From JADCGM01 sp943368345 (GTDB lineage: Bacteria; Pseudomonadota; Alphaproteobacteria; Sphingomonadales; Sphingomonadaceae): 64,000 nucleotides of DNA. Of this stretch, positions 50,451 through 60,013 are shown one piece after another. The DNA lies in assembly GCA_943368345.1 (NCBI GenBank), contig CALRKY020000011.1, positions 1-64,000 on the forward strand. The letters run 5' to 3'. The notes under the pieces were generated by a model that worked only from the letters and a program-made list of their open reading frames with translations, was not told where the DNA came from and did no database searches. Every line of letters begins with the position of its first letter. The first letter of the stretch is position 1. Both the position numbers and the translations under genes were made by a program.

Positions 50451-52385
50451 CTAAATCTCGACCTGGCTGCCGAGTTCAACGACGCGGTTGGTCGGCAGTT
50501 TGAAAAACTCCATCGCCGATTCCGCGTTGCGCAACATCCAGGCGAACAGCTTCTCCCGCCAGATCGCCATGCCCGGTTTGTCGCTGGCAATCAGAGTCTG
50601 CCGCGCCAGGAAGAAACTCGTGTCCATCATCTTGAACTTTGGACCGCAATTCTCGATCGACTTCAGCACCGCTGGGATGTCGGTTTCCATCATGAAGCCA
50701 TAGCGGATGATCATCCGCCAGAATCCGCCACCAAGGTCGATCAGTTCAACCCGGTCCTCGTCATCGACAAAGGGAACCTCGTCGATGACGACGGTGAGGA
50801 CGATGATGCGCTGATGCAGGACCTTATTGTGTTTGAGATTGTGCAGCAGGGCGTGCGGCACCCCGTCACCGGTCGATGTCATGAACACCGCCGTCCCGGC
50901 AACCCGGGTGGTCGAGGCCGAGGATTTGATGAAAATCTCGATCGGCATCGCTGCCTCGCGCAGCCGCTGCATCATCAGGGCACGCCCCTTTGACCAGGTG
51001 GTCAGGAAGGTGAAGACAATGACCCCGACCAGCAGCGGGAACCAGCCGCCGTCCGGCACCTTGGTCAGGTTGGCGCTGAAATAGGCAATGTCGATGGCAA
51101 ACAGGACGCACAGCAAAATCCCGGCCCCGGTGCGGTTCCACTTCCACAGACTGAACAGCACCACCGCCAGCAGGCAGGTATCGATCAGCATCGCGCCTGA
51201 CACCGCAATACCATAGGCCGCCGCCAGGTTTGATGAACTGCGGAAGGTGACCACCAGCAGGATCACCATGACCATCAAAGCCCAGTTGACCACCGGGATA
51301 TAGATTTGTCCGGCAGTCGACGCGCTCGTGTGCTGTATCCGCATCCGGGGCATGAAGCCCAGCTGGATCGCCTGCTGGGTGACCGAGAATGCGCCCGAAA
51401 TCACCGCCTGGCTGGCGATGACGGTTGCCATGGTTGCAAGGATAACCAACGGCAGCCGCAGCATTTCCGGTGCCAGGAAAAAGAACGGGTTCTTGATCGC
51501 GACGGCTTGCTCTGCCGGCGCCAGCGCAAGGATCATGGCGCCCTGCCCGAAATAGTTGAGGACGAGGGCCGGTAGCACAAAGAACAACCAGGCAGCACTG
51601 ATCGGCCGTCGCCCGAAATGTCCCATGTCGGCGTACAGCGCCTCGGCACCGGTCACCGCCAGAACCACCGAACCGAGCGCCAGAAACGCAACCAGCGGGT
51701 CGAGTGCAAAAAATTGCACCGCATAAAGCGGGTTCAGGGCGGCAAAGATTTCCGGATGGGCCACAATATTCACGATGCCGAGCACGGCAAGAACCGTAAA
51801 ATAGGTCAGCATGACCGGTCCGAACATCGCACCAACCAGCGCGGTCCCGCGCGACTGGATCATGAACAGGCCGATGAGGATAACGACAGCAATCGGCACG
51901 ACCAGCGGCGCGAAGGCCGGTTGGACAACCGTCAATCCCTCGACCGCCGACAAAACCGACATTGCCGGGGTGATCATCGAGTCGCCGTAGAACAGCGCCG
52001 TTGCAAACACCCCGAGCATCACGATTCCGGCCGTCCATTTCGTGCCGGTCCCGGAGCGGGAGATCAGGGCCAGCAGCGCCAGGCTGCCGCCCTCTCCCCG
52101 GTTGTCGGCCCGCATGATGATGCCGACATATTTGACCGTGACCACGATCATCATTGACCAGAAAATCAGCGACAGCACGCCGTAGACGTGGGGCGCATCC
52201 ACCGGCATCGGGTGATGTCCGGCAAAGGTTTCACGGAACGCATACAGCGGCGAGGTTCCAATATCCCCGAACACAATTCCGATCGCGCCAACCGCCAGCT
52301 TGGCAAAACCACCAGTCGGGGGATGTCCGACAGCCTTCTCCCGCGCGCTTGGCACGGTGGCAGTTTCGGTGGCGGGAGTGTTCAT
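50451..52385 (-). CDS. kup: Kup/Trk-type low-affinity potassium uptake protein
   Basis: A 644-residue protein with about twelve helices and a cytoplasmic C-terminal domain. The N-terminal helix GAIGIVFGDIGTSPLYAFRE is the Kup signature; GDSMITPAMSVLSAVEGL and ALFAVTGAEALYADMGHFG-type segments follow. It imports K+ with protons. I chose ATG 52385; the longer frame to 52496 runs into the divergent ald promoter. It stands alone, 149 bases downstream of ffh's start. Confidence 0.95.
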   Translation of the reverse strand: MNTPATETATVPSAREKAVGHPPTGGFAKLAVGAIGIVFGDIGTSPLYAFRETFAGHHPMPVDAPHVYGVLSLIFWSMMIVVTVKYVGIIMRADNRGEGGSLALLALISRSGTGTKWTAGIVMLGVFATALFYGDSMITPAMSVLSAVEGLTVVQPAFAPLVVPIAVVILIGLFMIQSRGTALVGAMFGPVMLTYFTVLAVLGIVNIVAHPEIFAALNPLYAVQFFALDPLVAFLALGSVVLAVTGAEALYADMGHFGRRPISAAWLFFVLPALVLNYFGQGAMILALAPAEQAVAIKNPFFFLAPEMLRLPLVILATMATVIASQAVISGAFSVTQQAIQLGFMPRMRIQHTSASTAGQIYIPVVNWALMVMVILLVVTFRSSSNLAAAYGIAVSGAMLIDTCLLAVVLFSLWKWNRTGAGILLCVLFAIDIAYFSANLTKVPDGGWFPLLVGVIVFTFLTTWSKGRALMMQRLREAAMPIEIFIKSSASTTRVAGTAVFMTSTGDGVPHALLHNLKHNKVLHQRIIVLTVVIDEVPFVDDEDRVELIDLGGGFWRMIIRYGFMMETDIPAVLKSIENCGPKFKMMDTSFFLARQTLIASDKPGMAIWREKLFAWMLRNAESAMEFFKLPTNRVVELGSQVEI

Positions 52386-52549
52386 ATGTTGGGAGCGCTC
52401 GTCAGACCAAGGCGGAAACAGTCGGATTCCAAAAGGCGTCGCGTCAGCGGCGGGCGGCGTTAGCATAGCCACAGTTGCTCCGCAACAGCGGGACAAGCCA
52501 GACTTGGCTCGCTATAAGGACCCATCAACTTTGAGTCCGGAGTTCTTCT

Positions 52550-53647
52550 ATGCGCGTTGGCATCCCCAAAGAGATCAAGGTTCATGAGTATCGTGTTGGA
52601 CTCACACCGCCGGCGGTCGCCGAACTGACCGCGCAAGGCCACGAGGTGATTGTGGAAACCGGTGCCGGACTCGGGATCGACTTTGAGGACTCGGACTATG
52701 TCGAGGCGGGTGCGCGCATTGTCGCCGCGCCGCAGGATGTTTTCGGTGCCGCCGACATGATCGTGAAGGTCAAGGAACCGCAGCTGCACGAATGCGCCTG
52801 GCTGCGGGCGCATCATACCTTGTTCACCTATCTGCATCTGGCGGCGGACAAGCCGCAGGCCGAAGCGCTGATGAAATCAGGGGCCACCTGCATTGCCTAT
52901 GAAACGGTGACCGATTCGCGCGGTGGCCTGCCGCTGCTGCGCCCGATGTCCGAAGTTGCCGGCCGGATGTCGGTGCAGGTCGGAGCGCATTATCTGGAAA
53001 AGGAACAGGGCGGACGCGGCATATTGCTCGGCGGCGTTCCGGGCGTGGCCCCAGGCCGGGTTGCAATCTTGGGTGGCGGTGTTTCAGGCATCAACGCGGC
53101 GCAGATGGCCGTCGGCCTCCGGGCGGATGTGACCATCTATGACATTTCAACCGCTCGGCTGGCTGAAATTGACCAGATGTTCGAAGGCCGGGTCAAAACC
53201 GCCTTTTCGTCAAAGGCCGCCATCGAGGCAGCCATAGCGCGGGCGCATCTGGTGATCGGCGCTGTCCTGATTCCCGGTGCTGCGGCCCCAAAACTGGTCA
53301 CCCGCGACATGCTGAAATTGATGAAGCGCGGCACCGTTCTGGTCGATATCGCCATTGATCAGGGCGGCTGTTTTGAAACCAGCCACGCAACGACCCATCA
53401 GGATCCGGTCTATGTCGTTGACGGCATCATCCATTATTGTGTGGCGAACATGCCGGGGGCGGTGGCGCGCACATCGACCTTTGCGCTGAACAATGCGACG
53501 CTACCATTCGCGCTGCGGCTGGCCAATCTCGGTGCGGATGCGGCGATGAGCGCTGATCCGCATCTTGCCATGGGCCTCAACGTCGCCGCCGGAGCCATCC
53601 GCCACCGGGCGGTCGCCGAAGCGCTGGATTTACCGTTTGCGGGCTGA
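52550..53647 (+). CDS. ald: Alanine dehydrogenase
   Basis: It interconverts L-alanine and pyruvate plus ammonia with NAD. The 365-residue protein begins MRVGIPKEIKVHEYRVGLTP, has the substrate region KVKEPQLHE and the catalytic HTLFTYLHLA. The NAD fold carries VAILGGGVSGINAAQMA, and SLIDIAIDQGG-like DIAIDQGGCFETS and YCVANMPGAVARTST follow. GGAG precedes the ATG. A TATAAG at about 52511 may be its -10 box. It diverges from kup. Confidence 0.96.
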   Translation: MRVGIPKEIKVHEYRVGLTPPAVAELTAQGHEVIVETGAGLGIDFEDSDYVEAGARIVAAPQDVFGAADMIVKVKEPQLHECAWLRAHHTLFTYLHLAADKPQAEALMKSGATCIAYETVTDSRGGLPLLRPMSEVAGRMSVQVGAHYLEKEQGGRGILLGGVPGVAPGRVAILGGGVSGINAAQMAVGLRADVTIYDISTARLAEIDQMFEGRVKTAFSSKAAIEAAIARAHLVIGAVLIPGAAAPKLVTRDMLKLMKRGTVLVDIAIDQGGCFETSHATTHQDPVYVVDGIIHYCVANMPGAVARTSTFALNNATLPFALRLANLGADAAMSADPHLAMGLNVAAGAIRHRAVAEALDLPFAG

Positions 53648-53701
53648 CATTAACCAAGGCGAGAGGTTGCCCGGGGCGGCGGGCTCCGCCATCAGGGGGC
53701 T

Positions 53702-55027
53702 ATGACCGCCAAGCTGCCCAGCCGGGACTTTTCGCTCGTCTTCATGGTGCTGCTGGTGACGGCGGCCGGGAATACCGCGTTGCAATCGGTCCTGCCCGCC
53801 GCCGGACGCGAGATCGGCATTCCCGACATGCTGATTGCGATCATCTTCAGCTTTTCAGCAGCGCTTTGGACAGTGTCCGCCCCCTTCTGGGCGCGGCAGT
53901 CGGACTTGCGGGGGCGCAAGACCTTGATGCTGGTCGGGGTCGGCGGCTTTGGGGTTTCGATGCTGCTGTGTGCGCTGGTCATCCGTGCCGGGCTCGACAA
54001 TTTGATCCCCGCCGTCGCGGTATTCGCGCTGTTTGCCAGCGCCCGCATGATTTTTGGGCTGTTCGGCTCAGCCTCCAACCCGGCAGCGCAGGCCTATGTT
54101 GCCAGCCACACCAGCGAGGAGGAGCGCACCAACGGCGTCGCCACCCTGTCCTCGGCCTTCGGGCTTGGCACCATTCTCGGCCCCGCCGTCGCCCCGTTCT
54201 TCGTGCTGCCGTTCATCGGGCTGTCGGGGCCGATGTTCGCCTTTTCGTTCATCGCCCTCGCGGTGGCTGTCGCGGTGGCGCGGTTCCTGCCCGATGACAA
54301 TCCGGCACGGCGCGCCGGTGGCGGTGCCGCCGCCTCTGAACCGACCGTCGGCGGTGCGCCGACCGGGGCGAGCGCCATCGCCGCCGGTGCAGTGGCGCGC
54401 AGCGGGCGCAAGCCGCGCCTGTCCTGGCGCGACCCCCGCATCAAGCCGTTCATGATCTACGGTTTTGTATCCGGCAGCATTCAGGCTGCGACCGGACAGG
54501 CGCTGGGGTTTTTGATCATCGACCATTTCGGCGGGCAGGCGTCCAGCGCGCAGCGGTTCATCGGCATCGCGCTGATGGCCGGGGCAGCTGCGACCCTGCT
54601 GGCGCAATGGGGGTTGATCCGCATCCTGCACATGACGCCAAAGTCGCTGATGCGCTGGGGCACCGCGCTCGCCAGCATCGGGACGCTCGGCATCGCTGTC
54701 GCGCCTGACTATTATGGCATAGTCGTCGCTTACGCGCTCACCAGCCTTGGCTACGGTTTTGCCCGACCGGGGTTCACCGCCGGGGCATCTCTGGCTGTGG
54801 AGGATGAGGAGCAAGGCTCCGTCGCCGGAGCGATCACCGCGATCAACGGCAGCTGTTTCGTGCTGTCCCCAGCCATCGGCATCGGCTTGTACGAACTGTC
54901 GCGGCCCTCCCCCTATCTCGCTGGCGGCATCGCACTCGCCGTCCTGCTCGCCTACACATGGCAGAACCGCCAACTCCGCACCGCCACACCGCACGTCCAT
55001 CCGCGTGATGAGGTGGACGTGTCCTAA
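53702..55027 (+). CDS. MFS transporter, drug-resistance type
   Basis: A 441-residue protein with about twelve helices and the MFS loop motif WARQSDLRGRKTLML between helices 2 and 3. The middle loop (about 205-245) is long and Ala/Gly rich. The substrate cannot be told; multidrug exporters have the same layout. It lies 70 bases before the acyl-CoA synthetase gene on the same strand, so the two may be co-transcribed. Confidence 0.88.
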   Translation: MTAKLPSRDFSLVFMVLLVTAAGNTALQSVLPAAGREIGIPDMLIAIIFSFSAALWTVSAPFWARQSDLRGRKTLMLVGVGGFGVSMLLCALVIRAGLDNLIPAVAVFALFASARMIFGLFGSASNPAAQAYVASHTSEEERTNGVATLSSAFGLGTILGPAVAPFFVLPFIGLSGPMFAFSFIALAVAVAVARFLPDDNPARRAGGGAAASEPTVGGAPTGASAIAAGAVARSGRKPRLSWRDPRIKPFMIYGFVSGSIQAATGQALGFLIIDHFGGQASSAQRFIGIALMAGAAATLLAQWGLIRILHMTPKSLMRWGTALASIGTLGIAVAPDYYGIVVAYALTSLGYGFARPGFTAGASLAVEDEEQGSVAGAITAINGSCFVLSPAIGIGLYELSRPSPYLAGGIALAVLLAYTWQNRQLRTATPHVHPRDEVDVS

Positions 55028-55097
55028 TTCCGACAGGCTTCCCTTCGCCGCGCCAATCCGCTTCTATGCGCACAACGAATGACGCCTTGGGGAGTAG

Positions 55098-56840
55098 ATG
55101 ATGACCAATGCCGCTGCCGCGCCGAATTGGCCGGCGATGTCGATTGCGCAAGCCCATGCCCTGCTGACGGCACCGGGGGCTCCGTTCGAGATGGAGGAGG
55201 TGGTCATCCGTGGGGTTCCGACCCGGACATGGAAGAACGCCCCCCCGACGCTCCGCGATGTATTTCTCGCCGGGCGGGCGCATGGCAGCCGCATCTTCAT
55301 CGTGCACGAGGATGAGCGCGTCAGTTTCGAGGCGTTTTCGCGGGCCACCCTGGCCTTTGCGGCCCGGTTGGCCACGGACGGGGTCAAGAAGGGTGACCGG
55401 GTGGCGGTCGTCATGCGCAACCTGCCGGAATGGCCGGTGGCCTTTTTTGCGGCGCAGTTGCTCGGCGCGATTGTCACACCACTCAACGCCTGGTGGACCG
55501 GGGAGGAGCTGGAATATGGCCTGACCGATTCGAGCGCCAAGATACTCTGTGTCGATGCCGAACGCCTCGCCAGGTTGGAAGCGCATCTTGGCAATTGTCC
55601 GGCATTGGCCCGGATCTACGTCACTCGCGCCACCGATGACATTGCGCATCCGCTGATCACCCGGCTCGATTCGGTCATCGGAACCCCGAATAGCTGGGCC
55701 GACCTGCCGGAGGGGACGGTCCCCGTCGTTGATTTGCTGCCTGAGGACGAAGCCACAATCTTCTACACCTCGGGTACCACGGGCCGACCCAAGGGCGCGC
55801 TCGGCACGCACCGCAACATCGTGTCGAACATCATGGCGTCGGCAATTTCCTCGGCAAGGTCTTATCTGCGGCGCGGGGAAATGCCGCCTGCACCCGACCC
55901 GACCGGCCCGCAGAAGGCGACCCTGCTGTCGGTGCCGTTCTTCCATGCCACCGGCTGTCACGCGGTGCTGTCGCCATCGCTGTTCGCGGGTGCAAAACTG
56001 GTGCTGATGCGCAAGTTTGAGGCCGAACCGGCGATGGCGCTGATCGAGCGGGAGAAGATCACCGGGGCCGGCGGCGTTCCAACCATTGCCTGGCAGTTGC
56101 TCGAGCATCCCAACCGCCACAAATATGACCTGTCGAGTCTGGAGGCAGTGTCCTATGGCGGCGCGCCGTCGGCGTCCGAACTGGTCCGCAAGATCAAGGA
56201 AGTCTGGCCGAACGCCATGCCCGGCAACGGCTGGGGCATGACCGAGACCAGCGCCACCTTCACCCATCATATGGCGGAGGATTATCTCGCCCGCCCGACC
56301 AGCTGTGGACCAGCCGTCCCGGTTTGCGACCTGAAAGTCGTCGATGTGGCAACCGGCGCCGACCTGCCGCAGGGGGAAACCGGTGAGCTGTGGGGCAAGG
56401 GGCCGAATGTCGTCGTCGGCTATTGGAACAAGCCGGAGGCCACCGCATCGGCCTTCACCGATGGCTGGGTCCATACCGGCGATCTGGCGCGCATCGACGA
56501 GGAGGGGTTTTGCTTCATCATCGACCGGGCCAAGGATATGCTGATCCGCGGCGGCGAGAACATCTATTGCATTGAGGTGGAGAACTGCCTGTACGACCAC
56601 CCAGCGGTGATGGACGCGGCACTTGTCGGCATCCCGCACAGGACGCTTGGCGAGGAACCGGGCGCCGTCGTCACCCTGAAGCCCGAAACCGATGCGACCG
56701 AACAAGAACTCCGCGCCCATGTCGCGGCGCATCTGGCGTCGTTCAAGGTACCGGTGAAGGTGATCATCCAGCGCGAGACCCTGCCGCGAAACGCCAATGG
56801 CAAGATCGTCAAGAGCGAGTTGAAGAAGCTGTTTGTTTGA
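55098..56840 (+). CDS. Long/medium-chain acyl-CoA synthetase (AMP-forming)
   Basis: An ANL-family ligase of 580 residues that activates a carboxylic acid with ATP and CoA. Motif A3 is TIFYTSGTTGRPKG, A5 is NGWGMTETSAT, A8 is GWVHTGDLARIDEEGF with IIDRAKDMLIRGGENIY, and the catalytic lysine lies in PRNANGKIVKSEL. GGGGAG precedes the ATG. The fatty or aromatic acid used is unknown. A strong hairpin follows the stop. Confidence 0.93.
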   Translation: MMTNAAAAPNWPAMSIAQAHALLTAPGAPFEMEEVVIRGVPTRTWKNAPPTLRDVFLAGRAHGSRIFIVHEDERVSFEAFSRATLAFAARLATDGVKKGDRVAVVMRNLPEWPVAFFAAQLLGAIVTPLNAWWTGEELEYGLTDSSAKILCVDAERLARLEAHLGNCPALARIYVTRATDDIAHPLITRLDSVIGTPNSWADLPEGTVPVVDLLPEDEATIFYTSGTTGRPKGALGTHRNIVSNIMASAISSARSYLRRGEMPPAPDPTGPQKATLLSVPFFHATGCHAVLSPSLFAGAKLVLMRKFEAEPAMALIEREKITGAGGVPTIAWQLLEHPNRHKYDLSSLEAVSYGGAPSASELVRKIKEVWPNAMPGNGWGMTETSATFTHHMAEDYLARPTSCGPAVPVCDLKVVDVATGADLPQGETGELWGKGPNVVVGYWNKPEATASAFTDGWVHTGDLARIDEEGFCFIIDRAKDMLIRGGENIYCIEVENCLYDHPAVMDAALVGIPHRTLGEEPGAVVTLKPETDATEQELRAHVAAHLASFKVPVKVIIQRETLPRNANGKIVKSELKKLFV

Positions 56841-56844
56841 CAAC

Positions 56845-56869
56845 CTCCCCGCCCTTGCAGGGCGGGGAG
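56845..56869. terminator. Hairpin between convergent synthetase and monooxygenase genes
   Basis: A perfect 10-bp stem (CTCCCCGCCC with GGGCGGGGAG) and loop TTGCA lies between two convergent stop codons. No T run follows, but its place suits a bidirectional terminator. The same GC-rich type of palindrome recurs elsewhere in the window. Confidence 0.65.
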
Positions 56870-56873
56870 ATGG

Positions 56874-58172
56874 CTACTTCACCCGCTTCGCGCCCGCCGC
56901 CAGTTCGCGCTGTACGTCGCGGGCGTAGACGTCAAAATCGACCTGCATGCGGTGGCGGGGCGAGTCGTAATAATGGCCCTGATGCAGCGCTTCATCGGCA
57001 GTGATGGTCCGGGCCATCACCTCGGGCGGTGGCAGCGCATAGGTGCCAGTGAGCCATGCCGCCAGCAGCTTCGACTGCTGTTCGGCAAAATTCACCAGCG
57101 TTGGCAGTGACTGGGCCAAGCCCATGAACCACAGATTGGGAATCTCCGGGCGCACCATGCGTTTGTAGAGCGCGATATGGTTGTCCTTCACCGGCGCCAG
57201 TTCACCTGACAGGAAGGGAAAGTGGGTGCGGTACCCGGTCGCGTAGACGATGACGTCTACAGGTTCCTCGCTGCCATCGGTGAACGCCACCCGATCGCCG
57301 CGAAATTCGGCGATATTGGGTTTGACGGTGATGTCCCCCGATCCGCAGCGCATCAGAAACTCGCCTGAGACCGTCGGATGCGCCTCCAGCGGTTGGTGGT
57401 CCGGCGTTGGCAGGCCATAATCCTCCATGCGTCCAACGGCGCGGATGACAGCCCCGCGCGCCAGCCGCCGTTTCAGCCAGCCCGGCAGCCAGGGCGGCAG
57501 CGCCACCTTGTCGGAAGGCTGGCCCTTAAAATATTTGGGCAGCACCCAGACACCGCGCCGCGCCGCCACGAATAGTTTTGCCGCAATCGGACGTTGCCCA
57601 AGCTCCGACGCCACATCGACGGCACTGTTGCCGAGACCGACGACGACGACGCGTTTTCCAACCATATCGATCGGGTCAAATGGCGTGCGGTAGTCATGCG
57701 CATGGAGCTGAGCCCCATTGAATTGGCCCGGATAGTCGGGAGTATTCGGCGACCAGTGATGGCCGTTGGCGACGACCAGCGTGTCGTAGCGCTTGGTCTC
57801 TCCGGTCGACAGGGTCACGTCCCAGGTCCCGCCCCCCCGACGCACGCACTGCTCAACACCGGTGTTGAACCGGATGCGTTCCCGCAGCCCGAAATGGTCG
57901 ACATAGGCGTTGAAATAGCCGTCGATCAGCGAATGGTGGGGAAAGTCCGGCCAGCCGTCCGGCACCGGATAATCCTCGAACGCCAGCCGCCATTTCGAGG
58001 TGTCGATGTGCAGCGACTGATAGCAGGCGCTCATGCCGTTCGGGTTGCGATAGGCCCAGTTGCCGCCAACCCGGTCGGATTTCTCGTAAATGTCGAACGG
58101 CAGGCCGTGATCCTGAAGGCGCTTCGCCGTGGTGAAGCCTGAACAGCCGGCGCCAATGATGCATGTGGTCAT
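56874..58172 (-). CDS. Flavin-containing monooxygenase (class B, FMO/BVMO-like)
   Basis: A 432-residue FAD/NADPH enzyme. The FAD motif GAGCSGFTTAK opens the protein, the FMO fingerprint appears as FNGAQLHAHDYR near 150-161, and the NADPH motif is VVVGLGNSAVDVA. VIVYATGYRTHFPFL is the usual ATGY-type motif. It oxygenates a small ketone, amine or sulfide; the substrate is unknown. Only 48 bases separate it from the marR gene on the same strand. Confidence 0.92.
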   Translation of the reverse strand: MTTCIIGAGCSGFTTAKRLQDHGLPFDIYEKSDRVGGNWAYRNPNGMSACYQSLHIDTSKWRLAFEDYPVPDGWPDFPHHSLIDGYFNAYVDHFGLRERIRFNTGVEQCVRRGGGTWDVTLSTGETKRYDTLVVANGHHWSPNTPDYPGQFNGAQLHAHDYRTPFDPIDMVGKRVVVVGLGNSAVDVASELGQRPIAAKLFVAARRGVWVLPKYFKGQPSDKVALPPWLPGWLKRRLARGAVIRAVGRMEDYGLPTPDHQPLEAHPTVSGEFLMRCGSGDITVKPNIAEFRGDRVAFTDGSEEPVDVIVYATGYRTHFPFLSGELAPVKDNHIALYKRMVRPEIPNLWFMGLAQSLPTLVNFAEQQSKLLAAWLTGTYALPPPEVMARTITADEALHQGHYYDSPRHRMQVDFDVYARDVQRELAAGAKRVK

Positions 58173-58220
58173 TCGCGCAGGCTGGCGCTGCCGTCGTTGC
58201 GGGTCAAGCAGGTGAAATGA

Positions 58221-58670
58221 TCAGCGGTCCGGCGCGTCGTCGAGCGCCATCCGCAGTTTGCGCAGCAACGGATAGGCAGCCTCGATGTCGGTGGTCGGCA
58301 CATCGGCAAACACCTCCCCCATCGACGGGGTCAGATCGGCGAGCGCCGCGTCCCGGGCCGCGAGACCCGCCGCCGTTGGCCGCACGATCTTGCCGCGACC
58401 ATCGGCGGGGTCCGGGGTCAGGGCGACAAAGCCCAGCGCCTCCAGCCGCTGCAGGGTGTTGGTGAGCGCCCCCTTTGACAGCTGGAAGGCCCGGGCAAGC
58501 TTGGTCGGCGTCGATTCGGCCAGATTCTGCCGCGCGAAATGATGCAGCACGGTAAACTGCGCCTCATTGAGGCCACCGGGCCGGGTCCGTTCAAACCGGG
58601 CACTGAGCAGTTGTGAGGCAATGCCAACCTCGGTCAGCGTCGCCAGCAGCATGAAATCGCGGGGCGTCAT
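58221..58670 (-). CDS. MarR-family transcriptional regulator
   Basis: A 149-residue winged-helix regulator: helices around LNEAQFTVLHHFARQNLAESTPTKLARAFQLSKGALTNTLQRLEALGFV followed by the wing LTPDPADGRGKIVRPT. Its ATG overlaps the stop of the Acg-type oxidoreductase gene by four bases, so both form one transcript. The palindromes upstream of that gene are likely its operator. The ligand is unknown. Confidence 0.92.
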   Translation of the reverse strand: MTPRDFMLLATLTEVGIASQLLSARFERTRPGGLNEAQFTVLHHFARQNLAESTPTKLARAFQLSKGALTNTLQRLEALGFVALTPDPADGRGKIVRPTAAGLAARDAALADLTPSMGEVFADVPTTDIEAAYPLLRKLRMALDDAPDR

Positions 58671-59800
58671 GCGGCAAGGATCGGTGCAAGGCCCCGGCGC
58701 GGCGCGGGCGGGACCGGGTCGGCATAACCCAGCCGGACCAGCATCTGCACCCGCCCCGGCGGCGCGACGCCCAGTTCCTGTTCAATCTTCGGGAGGATCG
58801 CCGCCATTTCCGGATATTCCTGCAAGCCCTGGCTCATCGGTTGTACCGCCAGCCCTTCCCGGACCGCAAGCAGCGCCATATGCAGATAGGCGCGACCGGC
58901 CTCAATCTGGTCGGTCCGACTGTTGGTCGCCGTCGACAGCCAGGCAAAGGCCATTGAACTATCAGCCCACGGCTGGCCGGCGCTGCGGAACTGGCCAAAG
59001 GCGATGCTGTCGCGATCCAGGAATTTTTCGCGGGTGACCAGTCCAACAGCGTTGCCAATCTCGATCATCGTGCCCGACAGCAGCAGCCCGTCGCGGGCGG
59101 CAGCGATTTCCGCGTCACCGATCCGGGTGTTGACGACATTCTCGTGGTGTGGGGCAGGCGCATCGGTCTCGGCCAGAAAGGCTGTGGCGGTCAGCGCGCG
59201 CAACCGGTCGCGCTGGGCCGGATCGGCGCTGGCACCGGCTTTGACCAATGGCCGTTCCGCCGTCACCAGCGCGCTGAGGGCCGCCGCGGTTGGGGTCCGG
59301 GTGGCATCATAGACCGTCCGGTTGGTGCGGCGGGCCAACACATACCGGAACAGGGCATGGGGTTTCACGGCCGCATCCCGCACAAATCGCACCGTCCCAA
59401 TCGGGCGGGAATCGAGCCGGGGTTGCGGTTCACCCTCCGGCCACAGGGTCGCTTCAGCCCGCCAGCCCTTCTCCGCCGCCGCGATGGCCAGCAGTTCCAG
59501 AAATGCGCCGCAACCGACGGTGATCTGCCGGTTGAACGGATCGGTCGCAGGTAACATCCGGGTTAGATCGGGCCGCAGGATCAGCTGGTCATCGCCGACC
59601 AGCTGCACCAGCCACGGCTGCTTGTTGTGCGGATTGGGGGTCAGGATCGCATGCGCCAAGGCCCAGCGCCGGATGTCGGTCTCGCCCTTGCCCGGATCGC
59701 GCCAAGCCGCCGCCACATCCGGCCCGTCGGCACATCCCCCCAACAATGCCAAAACCGGCACCGCCGCCGTCATCCCCAACATCTCACGTCGCGTCGGCAT
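58667..59800 (-). CDS. Acg-family FMN-dependent oxidoreductase (nitroreductase superfamily), Tat-type signal
   Basis: The N-terminus carries a twin-arginine signal (TRREMLGM, hydrophobic core, then LLGGC). The body matches the Acg family of nitroreductase-like FMN proteins: ALAHAILTPNPHNKQPW and the ARRTNRTVYDATRTP segment. The Cys in GGC could be a lipidation site. I chose ATG 59800, preceded by AAAGG; the frame reaches a TTG at 59818 inside the palindrome. Family members act in redox stress or lock up FMN; the function here is unknown. Its 3' end overlaps marR. Confidence 0.82.
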   Translation of the reverse strand: MPTRREMLGMTAAVPVLALLGGCADGPDVAAAWRDPGKGETDIRRWALAHAILTPNPHNKQPWLVQLVGDDQLILRPDLTRMLPATDPFNRQITVGCGAFLELLAIAAAEKGWRAEATLWPEGEPQPRLDSRPIGTVRFVRDAAVKPHALFRYVLARRTNRTVYDATRTPTAAALSALVTAERPLVKAGASADPAQRDRLRALTATAFLAETDAPAPHHENVVNTRIGDAEIAAARDGLLLSGTMIEIGNAVGLVTREKFLDRDSIAFGQFRSAGQPWADSSMAFAWLSTATNSRTDQIEAGRAYLHMALLAVREGLAVQPMSQGLQEYPEMAAILPKIEQELGVAPPGRVQMLVRLGYADPVPPAPRRGLAPILAA

Positions 59801-59813
59801 GGCTGGCCTTTCA

Positions 59814-59847
59814 TTCAATAATAAACCGAATTTAGTTTAACATTGAA
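59814..59847. promoter_or_regulatory. Nested inverted repeats upstream of the Acg-marR operon
   Basis: TTCAAT (59814-59819) and ATTGAA (59842-59847) flank an inner pair TAAAC (59822-59826) and GTTTA (59835-59839). The whole lies just before the Acg start in an AT-rich patch that also suits a promoter. This size and symmetry fits a MarR operator; binding is inferred. Confidence 0.6.
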
Positions 59848-59889
59848 TTAGTGTCAAGATCAGGACCAGCCGGCAGTGGTTGACCGAAC

Positions 59890-59995
59890 CCGTCGCCGCT
59901 CATCCCGAGCGAAGTCGAGGGACGCACGATCCTCGCCACCGGGACTGTGGGTCCTTCGACTTCGTTCAGGAAGAGCGGGAAATGGCGCAGCTTCG
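59890..59995. repeat. Imperfect inverted repeat, extragenic palindrome type
   Basis: ATCCCGAGCGAAGTCGAGGG near 59900-59920 is answered about 30 bases later by TCCTTCGACTTCGTTCAGG and GAGCGGGA. Together they can form a long imperfect hairpin. The stretch lies between the Acg gene start and the convergent-side stop of an acyl-CoA dehydrogenase gene. Such sequences are usually repeated many times in the host genome, which I cannot test here. Confidence 0.55.
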
Positions 59996-60013
59996 AGTGA
60001 CGCAGAATTGGCG

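Noticed and set aside
54843..56843. A 666-codon minus-strand frame over the acyl-CoA synthetase
   Set aside because: It is the shadow of a gene with all ANL motifs; the translation shows no recognisable domain.
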